In this document: piece after piece, positions 16,573 through 24,135 of the stretch
Layout of the letters: each line of letters starts with the position of its first letter
Numbering within the stretch: the first letter of the stretch is position 1
Origin: Larkinella bovis
Lineage (GTDB): Bacteria; Bacteroidota; Bacteroidia; Cytophagales; Spirosomataceae
Direction of reading: 5' to 3'
Length of the DNA stretch: 64,000 nucleotides
NCBI RefSeq assembly: GCF_042655385.1
Contig: NZ_JBHSMA010000001.1
Location: forward strand, 620,001-684,000
Translations under genes and position numbers: made by a program
The notes under the pieces: generated by a model
What the model was told of the DNA's origin: nothing
Database searches by the model: none
The model's input: the letters and a program-made list of their open reading frames with translations, nothing else

Positions 16573-18288
16573 CTACCAGTTTTTTTGGATCTGAACGGAT
16601 GGCTTGCCGGATGAGGTGATTTGCCGATCCGTATTGAAAAAGCGCCATTGGCTGTTCGGCCCAACGGCTAGAATCTGTAGGTCGTAGGTGCCGCGGTCCA
16701 GGTCGGTTTCCGGAATGTGAGCCGTAAATCCGGGGCGGAACGTCTGGCGGAGTTGCAGCCACCGGCGCCGACTTCCCGACAGCGATTGCTGGGTTGAAAA
16801 CAGGTAAACGCGGTGCGGAGAACGCGCAATCACATAGGCCCCTTCCTCCCGAAGACCCAAAACGGGAAATGAATCGACCCGGATGGTGTATACATCGTTG
16901 CTTTTGTATAACGTATCAAGGCGCAGGGCCGATGCGGTTTTGGAACGTTCGAACAGCGCCGGTAAATGGGAATCGTAAAAAGCCGGGGCCGTATCGATCA
17001 TTCGCCGGGTTTCGGGATCGATCGTGGAAACCGGTCGGGGCTGGGTGTAGGTATAGTTAAATTGGTACGTTGTCAGGAACTGGCGCAGGTAATACACCCG
17101 ATCCAGGTAGGTTCCGTACGAAAAAAAGCAGATGAAAAAACTGAAAACCGTCCCCGCCAGTGCCGCCCGCCACCGCCTGTGGGGCGGGCTAGTGGCAATC
17201 CAGTAGCTAATCACGAACGCCAGCAGGGTCAGCGAGTAAATTTTATACCGACTGGTAATGAGTGTTTCCAACCCGAAGCCGACCCGGTTTATCGCAACGA
17301 CCAGCCCGGTTCCGGCAATGAAAACCGCCCCACCCCAAAAAAACAGCTGCCAGTCGGTCAGCTTGTGGCCCCGAAAAAAACGCCAAAGCGCGGGCAGGGC
17401 GATGGTGGCCGTCAGTCCGATGACGACCAGGCCAATGAGCAGGCTGGAAATCAGGCCGTTGGCAAGGGGAAGGGCCTCGCCGGCCGCGCCGTTAAATAAG
17501 ATCCAGCCGTGCAGCTGATCCAGAACGGAGCCCTGATCGACCGGGTTACCCGCCGGTTTTTCATACCCCAGAAAATACAGGCGAAATGTAATGGCCAAAG
17601 CCGCCAGCCACCGAAGCACCCCGGCATAATCCTGCCGGAAAAACAGCATCAAAAGCCCCACCGGCCAGATTAACAACCCATTGCCGCTGGTGATGGTGGC
17701 CAGGACAGGCAGTAAAATCGCCAGCCAGCCAACCCGGTTTTTGAACGCCAGCTCGTAGAAGGTGGCAATGGCGAGCGCCATTACCGTAAAGTTTTGGAGG
17801 GCCGCCATGCCCCACAGCATATTTTCCCACTGCGAAAGATTAAACAGCAACAGGGAAACCGGGAGGGCCATCCAGACGGCGGCACCGGCTTTGCGCAACG
17901 CCCGGAGAAAAACCAGGAATAACAGCACCAGACTCAGATTGCCGAGCACCATCAGGTGGACGTAGTTGAGTTTACCCGTCAGGCGGAAATCGAGCCAGCT
18001 GAAAAAGCGATCGAGAACGATGCGGTGTTCGTTATGCTGCCGGAATAATTCGTAAATTTTATCGTGGAGCGAACCGGCTTTTTCCAGATTGACCAAAAAG
18101 ACCCGGAGCGCATGATCATCGTATTTGGGAATGTTGATGGCGTACTGGTCGAAAAACCAGCCATACACCAGCATGGGCAACAGCCACAGCAGCCCTCCCC
18201 AAAACCGCGCCAGGGGGAAGGATGGCGGCTCCGGGCTCTCTTTCTGTACGATGGTTTGCATGTTCGAGTCCATACGACGCTGGATCAA
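16573..18288 (-). CDS. Polytopic membrane protein, GT-C-like, tandem paralogue A
   Basis: A 571-residue membrane protein paralogous to the next gene. Shared blocks are YAINIPKYDDHAL, LFRQHNEHRIVLDR, LTGKLNY, QWENMLWGMAALQNF and TSGNG. About ten hydrophobic segments are followed by a soluble C-terminal domain with beta-rich segments such as YTIRVDSFPVLG and GTYDLQILAVGPNSQW. The acidic pair in the first external loop suggests a GT-C fold. The start could be the methionine at 18288, 18273 or 18261; all precede the first helix. It is one base from the following gene and 56 bases after the transketolase C-terminal half. I know no experimentally assigned function for this family. Confidence 0.75.
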   Translation of the reverse strand: MIQRRMDSNMQTIVQKESPEPPSFPLARFWGGLLWLLPMLVYGWFFDQYAINIPKYDDHALRVFLVNLEKAGSLHDKIYELFRQHNEHRIVLDRFFSWLDFRLTGKLNYVHLMVLGNLSLVLLFLVFLRALRKAGAAVWMALPVSLLLFNLSQWENMLWGMAALQNFTVMALAIATFYELAFKNRVGWLAILLPVLATITSGNGLLIWPVGLLMLFFRQDYAGVLRWLAALAITFRLYFLGYEKPAGNPVDQGSVLDQLHGWILFNGAAGEALPLANGLISSLLIGLVVIGLTATIALPALWRFFRGHKLTDWQLFFWGGAVFIAGTGLVVAINRVGFGLETLITSRYKIYSLTLLAFVISYWIATSPPHRRWRAALAGTVFSFFICFFSYGTYLDRVYYLRQFLTTYQFNYTYTQPRPVSTIDPETRRMIDTAPAFYDSHLPALFERSKTASALRLDTLYKSNDVYTIRVDSFPVLGLREEGAYVIARSPHRVYLFSTQQSLSGSRRRWLQLRQTFRPGFTAHIPETDLDRGTYDLQILAVGPNSQWRFFNTDRQITSSGKPSVQIQKNW

Positions 18289-18344
18289 TGGCCGGGGTGT
18301 AAGTCGGTATGCTCCGCTCCATACCGCGCTCGACCACCCGGTTT

Positions 18345-19256
18345 TTATAAAAAGGCCGCTAGTTTAGCCTGAATGCTCAGGGCATCCAGGCCGGACTGCT
18401 GCTGATGGTAGCTCTGATCACCGTACAACCCATCGGGGTATCCCTGGGCCGACAGGCTGACAAACTGGCGAAAATGGAGGCCATTTTCGAGCAATTTAAC
18501 GGAAAGTTGCTGCGCCAGCCCTCCAATACTAACGTGTTCTTCCACAATGAGCAGGTTTTGATTTTCTGACCATTGTTTTCCTAATTCGGCCGGTAAATCC
18601 AGGGGCAGGTTCAACGCGGTGTATACGTCAAACGGATTGCCGGGCGTGTCGGCGGTTTGCAGGGCTTTCAAGACGTTCGCGGCCACCGGACCGAGCGCAA
18701 CAACGGTTCCTTTGGGGTTTTCGCTGCTGACAATTTTCTTGAACGAGCCGGTTACTTCGCTGCCCTCCGGGGTTTTCGGCCCCGCGCCCAGGCGCAGGTA
18801 AGCCGGACGACCTTCAGCCACAATGGCATCGACGATCGGGTCAATTTCGTCGGCGAAGGCCGGAATCCAGGTTTTCACGTTCTGTAAACCGCTCAGGCAG
18901 GCCAGGTCTTCGATGGCGTGGTGCGTTGATCCCATAATGCCGTATCCGTAACCACCGCCGTTGCCGACCATAAAAACCGGCAGATTATGCAGGCATACAT
19001 CGTTGCGGAATTGTTCCAGACAACGATAAACCGCAAAGGGAGCAATGCTGTAACAGAACACCTTATACCCTTTGTAAGCCATCCCGGCGGCCACCCCGAC
19101 CATGTTCTGCTCGGCTACCCCGGCATTGATAAAACGCGGCCCCATGGCTGCTGCGACGCCTTCGAGGGCGTTATAGCCCAGATCGCCGGTGATGAAGATG
19201 ATTTGCTCATCGTGCGTGACAATCCGCTCAATGGCCGCTGAAAATTCTTTCCGCAT
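18345..19256 (-). CDS. Transketolase, C-terminal half (pyrimidine-binding and C-terminal domains)
   Basis: A 303-residue protein equivalent to the second half of a transketolase. The pyrimidine-binding domain carries FINAGVAEQNMVGVAAGMAYKG, whose AEQNM includes the catalytic Glu that activates thiamine diphosphate. It is followed by YGIMGSTHHAIEDLACL and the C-terminal domain with LLIVEEHVSIGGLA. It cannot act alone: the thiamine-binding half is encoded upstream at 21470-22285, separated by the epimerase-GT fusion gene. Split transketolases occur in carbohydrate biosynthesis loci, where they probably make or rearrange unusual ketoses rather than serve central metabolism. Donor and acceptor are unknown. 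Confidence 0.9.
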   Translation of the reverse strand: MRKEFSAAIERIVTHDEQIIFITGDLGYNALEGVAAAMGPRFINAGVAEQNMVGVAAGMAYKGYKVFCYSIAPFAVYRCLEQFRNDVCLHNLPVFMVGNGGGYGYGIMGSTHHAIEDLACLSGLQNVKTWIPAFADEIDPIVDAIVAEGRPAYLRLGAGPKTPEGSEVTGSFKKIVSSENPKGTVVALGPVAANVLKALQTADTPGNPFDVYTALNLPLDLPAELGKQWSENQNLLIVEEHVSIGGLAQQLSVKLLENGLHFRQFVSLSAQGYPDGLYGDQSYHQQQSGLDALSIQAKLAAFL

Positions 19257-19280
19257 GAATTTTGGTATGTTAAGGAGCTG

Positions 19281-19360
19281 TTTCGCGGAGTTAAGCGAAA
19301 TTTATGGAGTTTAGCAGAGGCTCCGCTTACCTCCAAAGAACTCCGTTAAACTCTGCGAAA
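19281..19360. repeat. Imperfect inverted repeat between the fusion gene and the transketolase half
   Basis: The first 20 bases and the reverse complement of the last 20 match at 15 positions (TTTCGC then GAGTT are shared). The centre holds further GGAGTTTAGC / CTCC-rich blocks. The element fills most of the 116-base gap inside the minus-strand cluster. It looks like the GGAGTTTA-type intergenic repeats of this group of bacteria. There is no T run. Confidence 0.5.
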
Positions 19361-19372
19361 TAACTTCGAACC

Positions 19373-21370
19373 TTATTTTGTCTTTCGTGCTTCCACCAGC
19401 GCCCGGATTTCGGACGCGGTTTTGTACAATTGTTCTCCTTTGCGGACTTTCGTCCGGATGAACTTCGGTCGCTTCTTGGTTTCTTCGAAAATCTTGCTGA
19501 TGTATTCTCCCAGGAACGAAACGCCCAGCAGATTGATACCACCGAACAGCATGACCAGAATGATGACCGTCGATAAACCCGCCGGTGTATTCGGGAAAAA
19601 TACAAATTTGGCTAATATCTGCCAGAGAATCCCCAGGAGCGATAAGCCCGTTAAGAGGAAACCGGCATACGACATCAGTTCGAGGGGCGCAAAACTGAAG
19701 GAAAAGATCGCCTTTTTGGCCCACCAGATATTCTTGGTCCAGTTGTTGGTCGAAACGCCGAACATGCGTTCCGGTCGTACGTAATCCACGCCGGTCTGTT
19801 TGAAACCGACCCAGGCCCGCAGGCCGCGCAAGAACTGCTCGGTTTCGGGCAGGGCGACGAGTTCGCGCACCACTTTTTGGTCGATCATCGAAAAATCACC
19901 CGCATCCACCGGAATGTTGATGTACGACATTTTCTTGAACAACCGGTAGAAGGTCTTGTAAAAGAAATGAACGTGTGCCGGCATCTCGCGCTGAACCCGC
20001 ACCCCGTACGTCACGTCAAAGCCCTGTTGCCATTTCTCGTAAAACTTCGGAATGATTTCGGGCGGATCCTGCAAATCGCCATCCATCAGCACCACCGCAT
20101 CGCCCGACGAAATTTCCATGCCGCTCAGAAAGGCCGATTGCGAGCCGAAATTCCGGGAGTGGGTGATGCCAATCACGTTGGGGTCTTTGGCGCAGATTCC
20201 GTCGATGACCTCCTCCTGATTATCGGGTGAGTTGTCGTTTACGAAAATGATTTCGTACCGAACCTTCATTTCATTGAAGGTCTTGACCAGTCGTTCGTAC
20301 ATGAACGGAATGGCCTGCGCGTCTTTATAACACGCGACAATCGCCGTAATGACCGGATTGAGGGTCGGATTGGCAAAGGCCGGGAGGACACGATCGGCAT
20401 ACGCCTGCTGCTGCTGCCAGTCGGCGGTTTTCCGCAGGCCCTCGGCCAGGGGGGTGCGGGCTTTCCAGTGGAGGTCCGTATGGGCCGCTGCCGGATCGCC
20501 GTACCAGTCGCTGAGGTCCCATTTCCGGTTCCCCATGCTGCCCCAGACCGGTTCGGCCGAAATGCCAAACACGGTACGGGTCGCTTCCACCAGCTCCCGC
20601 ATGGTGGTTTTTTGTCCGGTGGCAATGTTATACGAACGGCCACTGATGGATTTATCGACTTGCAAAGCGGCCTGCACGAAGGCCTCCACGCAGTCGTCGA
20701 TGTAGACGAAGTCGCGGCTGATGTCGGGCGAAACCAGCGGGGGCAGGTTTTTCTGCCGGGCTTCTTCCACCAGGCGCGGAATCAGCCGATCGGGTTCTTC
20801 CCAGCCGCCATAAATCGAATAAAGCCTCAGGTTCAGGGTTTTGAGGCCGTTGACCCGGGCGTAATATTCCAGCATGTAGGCCGCCGAAACCTTCGAAACC
20901 GCATAATGGCTGTTGGGTTCGACGCGGTCGGTCTCTTTCGGGGCCGCGCAGTTAAAACCGTATTCCGAACTACTGCCCGCGTGAATATAAACGGTTTCCG
21001 GCGTACAGTTTTCGAGGATGTTTACCGTACCGTTGACGTTTGTTTCGTAGGTCAGGTTGACATTTTTCTGTTTGCTATAGGCCCCGTAAGCCGCCAGGTT
21101 GAAAATGGTTTGGGGCTTATACCGCTCAAAAATTTCCTGAACGGACTTATGCGACAGAATATCGCAGTGGACGATATTTTCGGCGGGCACGTTCAGCAGC
21201 TTTAACCGCCAGGCTTTGGTGGCATCGTGCGTTAACGCGTAGCAATCTTTCCGGAGCTGAAAAATCTGATCGAATAAATTGGCGCCGATGAAGCCGCTGG
21301 CTCCGAAAACGAAAATGGGGCCTTTAAGTTGTAGGATTTTATCCCGATAGGGTAGGATCTGGCTGGACAT
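19373..21370 (-). CDS. Fusion: NAD-dependent sugar epimerase/dehydratase + DPM1/ArnC-like glycosyltransferase
   Basis: A 665-residue two-domain protein. Residues 19-315 form an extended SDR nucleotide-sugar enzyme with GASGFIG at 23-29 (NAD binding), GSSSEYG, and the catalytic YAVSK at 156-160. A RDFVYIDDCVEAF segment is typical of this family. Residues 338-500 form a GT2 domain (ITAIVACYKDA, FVNDNSPDN, LMDGDLQDPP with the acidic metal site around 430-435). Two membrane helices (about 565-590 and 597-622) and a basic tail follow, as in ArnC/GtrB polyprenyl-phosphate glycosyltransferases. One chain could therefore modify an NDP-sugar and load it on undecaprenyl phosphate. It sits between the two transketolase halves, so that enzyme may supply the sugar skeleton. 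The exact sugar is unknown. Confidence 0.9.
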   Translation of the reverse strand: MSSQILPYRDKILQLKGPIFVFGASGFIGANLFDQIFQLRKDCYALTHDATKAWRLKLLNVPAENIVHCDILSHKSVQEIFERYKPQTIFNLAAYGAYSKQKNVNLTYETNVNGTVNILENCTPETVYIHAGSSSEYGFNCAAPKETDRVEPNSHYAVSKVSAAYMLEYYARVNGLKTLNLRLYSIYGGWEEPDRLIPRLVEEARQKNLPPLVSPDISRDFVYIDDCVEAFVQAALQVDKSISGRSYNIATGQKTTMRELVEATRTVFGISAEPVWGSMGNRKWDLSDWYGDPAAAHTDLHWKARTPLAEGLRKTADWQQQQAYADRVLPAFANPTLNPVITAIVACYKDAQAIPFMYERLVKTFNEMKVRYEIIFVNDNSPDNQEEVIDGICAKDPNVIGITHSRNFGSQSAFLSGMEISSGDAVVLMDGDLQDPPEIIPKFYEKWQQGFDVTYGVRVQREMPAHVHFFYKTFYRLFKKMSYINIPVDAGDFSMIDQKVVRELVALPETEQFLRGLRAWVGFKQTGVDYVRPERMFGVSTNNWTKNIWWAKKAIFSFSFAPLELMSYAGFLLTGLSLLGILWQILAKFVFFPNTPAGLSTVIILVMLFGGINLLGVSFLGEYISKIFEETKKRPKFIRTKVRKGEQLYKTASEIRALVEARKTK

Positions 21371-21469
21371 TCGTGGTTGAATAGTATGAATCGGATTCAG
21401 ACCGGTACGGTTTGGCTACACCCATCCGGTTGTCGAAAACCGCATCGGCCTGCGGGGCGATCGGAAGGG

Positions 21470-22285
21470 CTACGAGCTAAAATACCGGTCGTGAATGTCG
21501 GTTCGGGCCTGATCGTACAGGTCGGCGGTCATCGGCAGGTAATGCCATTCGAGCCGGTTTTCCATGTACGAAACGCCTTTGCCTTTGACGGTATGCGCAA
21601 TGATCACATTGGGTTTGCCGTTGGCGCGTAAACGGGTCAGGTCCAGGGTGGCCAGGAGCGCGTCCACGTCGTGCCCGTCGGCTTCAAAGACATCAAAACC
21701 AATGGCTTTCCACTTGGCAACATCGGCGGTATCGCCAAAAACGTCGGCGGTCGGGCCGAAACCCTGCAACCCGTTTTTGTCGATCAGCACCGTCAGGTTG
21801 TCGAGCCCGTGCTGCAGCGCATAATGGGCGGCTTCCCAGGTTGTTCCTTCGTTGGTCTCTCCGTCGGACATCAGCACATACACGGCATGCTGATTGCCCT
21901 GCAATTTATTGGCGTGGGCAATTCCGGCGGCAATGGGAAAACCGTGGCCCAACGATCCGGTGGCAAAGGGAATGCCTGCATGTTTGTTAGGGGCCGGGTG
22001 GGCGGGTAGGGTCGTTCCGTTTTTGTAGAATGTCTGCAATTGCTCGTCCGAAATCTCACCTAGGTGATTGAGACTGACATACAACGCAGCGGCCGCGTGG
22101 CCTTTCGACAGGAGGAACGTATCGGCCGGTTGTTTGCGCAGAATAAGGGTGGCAATCATCAGGTCGAGGCAACTCAGCGAACAGCCAATATGACCGGCAT
22201 GGGCCATATTGTACAATTCCAGGAGCTTCAGCCGCAACTGGCCGCTGAGGGTCTTACTATCGGTGTTTGATACTGTTGATGTCAT
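21470..22285 (-). CDS. Transketolase, N-terminal half (thiamine diphosphate-binding domain)
   Basis: A 271-residue protein matching the first domain of transketolase. It has AHAGHIGCSLSCLDLMIA, LLSKGHAAAALYVSL and the thiamine diphosphate and metal motif SDGETNEGTTWEAA, extending to the Asn of IDKNGLQGFG. It ends where the pyrimidine-binding domain would begin; that domain is encoded as a separate gene at 18345-19256. The start codon follows the stop of the GT-C gene by one base, so the two are probably translationally coupled. The length is typical of split transketolase N-terminal subunits. Split enzymes in glycan clusters likely produce a dedicated ketose or branched sugar precursor. Confidence 0.9.
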   Translation of the reverse strand: MTSTVSNTDSKTLSGQLRLKLLELYNMAHAGHIGCSLSCLDLMIATLILRKQPADTFLLSKGHAAAALYVSLNHLGEISDEQLQTFYKNGTTLPAHPAPNKHAGIPFATGSLGHGFPIAAGIAHANKLQGNQHAVYVLMSDGETNEGTTWEAAHYALQHGLDNLTVLIDKNGLQGFGPTADVFGDTADVAKWKAIGFDVFEADGHDVDALLATLDLTRLRANGKPNVIIAHTVKGKGVSYMENRLEWHYLPMTADLYDQARTDIHDRYFSS

Positions 22286-22286
22286 T

Positions 22287-24083
22287 TTAATACCGGTATT
22301 TCATACCTTCGAGGTCAAAGATAGTGATTTTCTGGCCTGTCCTGCCTTTGATCAGTACAATCTTATCCGGTTCGTTGGGATCGATGCGCTGGTAATACGT
22401 GGCGTCTTTGGGTAAATAAACATTCACCAGTTGCGCGTCGATGACGGAAAAGTTTCGGCCAATTTTATCGATTTCCGTGTATTCATGCCGGCGCAGGGAG
22501 GGATACAGAACCGTATCGCCTTCGGCGTACATCGCCTTGATTTTCTGGGCCGACTCCCAGAACGGATTGGGTTTACGGGCTAACGGCGACGAGGAATACT
22601 TGGGTTCCGAATCGTTGAAAATACGTTGCAGTAACAGGGTCAGTAAAACCGCCTGCACACCCAGCACCAGCGCCAGGGGCAGACTAAACCAAAACCGCAG
22701 CGATGTGATTTTCATCAGCATCAGGGCAACCAGAATAAATACGTAGGGAAACGAAAAACCCGAATAGCGTTGCGTAATGCCGTAGGTATGGCCCGAGCGG
22801 AACGCCATCACCAATAAAAAGAGGGTAGGAACAAGGGCAAGAATCACCAGAAAAACCAGCAGCGGGCGGTTTTTCGCAGAAACATCTTCCCGCATGGCCG
22901 CGATCATCAGGCAGAAGAACGGGACGGCCGCTGAGAGCACCAGATGCTGCGCGGGATTAATACTGTAGAAGGGTAAACCGATGGCTAAGACCGCCGGGAA
23001 AGCGAATTTAACCCAGGCCGGTGTCTGGCGTTGCCTGCGGTATCGCATCAGCAGCCCCGCTGCCACCAACCCCAGCAACAGGGCGAGGGTGAAGTTTCGA
23101 TAACCGACTACCGCAGCAGCCAATCCGTTGGTAAAAATAACCAGATCGCTGAAAACCGGTAAGGAGCGCCAGAAAACGTTGGCAACCGTCGCGGGCAAAA
23201 TCAGGCCAAAGCCGTTGTTGACCGGATTGGTCAACGCAATGCTGCGGTACAGTTTGGCCTGGTTGTCGAGGCTGAAAAACGTGTAGGCTCCTCCCCCGTA
23301 AATAAACCATAGGGACACCAGGCCAAGGGCCAGAACGGCCGTCAGGGCCAGCCGGTACCAGGTTCCAAACTTGCGGACATAGATTAAGGCGAATAGGCCG
23401 TGTCCCAGAAAAACCGTCACCGCCAGGTAGTGAGAAAGAAGGGATAGGGCAACCAGCAGGCCGTAGAGCGCGAAGGAGCGGTAGGGGGCTTTCCGGTTGT
23501 TCGGAGCTTCCTTTTCCAGCAGGAGCAGAAAAACATGCGTTGCCAGTAACGTCAAAAAGAACGTCATCGTGTAGTTCCGGGCAATGTGGCTTTGCGCTAC
23601 AAAATACGGTTCAACGGCCGCCAGAAAACAGGTTATCAGGGCCAGGCGGGAAGCCTGATCGGCTTCCAGTTTGAAGTGCCGGGTGACGAAACGGTAGAGG
23701 AGTGGCAGGGTGAGGATGCCGAAAATGACGGAAAAAAAACGCATCGAAAAATCACTCAGCCCAAAAACCTTGAGCCAGATCCATAATAAACCGTAATAGG
23801 ACGGGCTGTTTCCGATATCCCCCCGGATATTGGCTTCAATAAAATCGTTGATCGTTTTGGGTTTCCAGAATTCCTGGGGGGTGAAATAGGAGGTAGTGGC
23901 TTTATCGAAAACATCTTTCTGGTTGGCGCCTTCCAGCACAACTCCCTGACTGACCAGCAGGGTGGATTTTTCATCGAACCAGATACCGTACGCGTCCAGG
24001 CGGTAAACGCGCAGGAAAAAAGCCAGAAGCATGATTCCGGCAAGGATAAAAAGGTACGTTCGACGGTGGGACGATAAGGACAT
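22287..24083 (-). CDS. Glycosyltransferase family 39-type (PMT_2/ArnT-like) membrane protein
   Basis: A 598-residue polytopic protein. After the first helix comes YRLDAYGIWFDEKSTLLVSQ, with the Asp-Glu pair of the first external loop that characterises GT-C enzymes of the PMT/ArnT type. GNSPSYYGLLWIWLKVFG and FSVIFGILTLPLLYRF follow, and about 11-12 hydrophobic segments precede a soluble C-terminal domain of about 110 residues. Such enzymes use polyprenyl-phosphate sugars to glycosylate lipids or proteins on the periplasmic side. It is the first gene of the glycan cluster and touches the transketolase N-terminal gene. It may use the lipid-linked sugar made by the epimerase-GT fusion. Confidence 0.88.
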   Translation of the reverse strand: MSLSSHRRTYLFILAGIMLLAFFLRVYRLDAYGIWFDEKSTLLVSQGVVLEGANQKDVFDKATTSYFTPQEFWKPKTINDFIEANIRGDIGNSPSYYGLLWIWLKVFGLSDFSMRFFSVIFGILTLPLLYRFVTRHFKLEADQASRLALITCFLAAVEPYFVAQSHIARNYTMTFFLTLLATHVFLLLLEKEAPNNRKAPYRSFALYGLLVALSLLSHYLAVTVFLGHGLFALIYVRKFGTWYRLALTAVLALGLVSLWFIYGGGAYTFFSLDNQAKLYRSIALTNPVNNGFGLILPATVANVFWRSLPVFSDLVIFTNGLAAAVVGYRNFTLALLLGLVAAGLLMRYRRQRQTPAWVKFAFPAVLAIGLPFYSINPAQHLVLSAAVPFFCLMIAAMREDVSAKNRPLLVFLVILALVPTLFLLVMAFRSGHTYGITQRYSGFSFPYVFILVALMLMKITSLRFWFSLPLALVLGVQAVLLTLLLQRIFNDSEPKYSSSPLARKPNPFWESAQKIKAMYAEGDTVLYPSLRRHEYTEIDKIGRNFSVIDAQLVNVYLPKDATYYQRIDPNEPDKIVLIKGRTGQKITIFDLEGMKYRY

Positions 24084-24111
24084 TAACTGGTGGAATTGCG
24101 TTTTCTGCGCA

Positions 24112-24119
24112 CAAAACTA
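24112..24119 (-). promoter_or_regulatory. Candidate -7 element of the glycan operon (TAGTTTTG)
   Basis: On the minus strand this reads TAGTTTTG, a TAnnTTTG match that would place transcription start about 22 bases before the GT-C gene at 24083. No convincing -33 TTTG lies at 18-21 bases, so it is a candidate only. The upstream OmpA gene ends 53 bases before this start on the same strand. Confidence 0.42.
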
Positions 24120-24135
24120 AACCGAAAAAGGAACT

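Noticed and set aside
14895..18288. The two GT-C-like genes as one gene broken by a frameshift
   Set aside because: Each has its own start, full set of helices and C-terminal domain; they align to each other as paralogues, not end to end.
18345..22285. The transketolase halves as a gene broken by insertion of the fusion gene
   Set aside because: Both halves have clean domain-boundary ends and starts, no repeats flank the fusion gene, and split transketolases are a known form.
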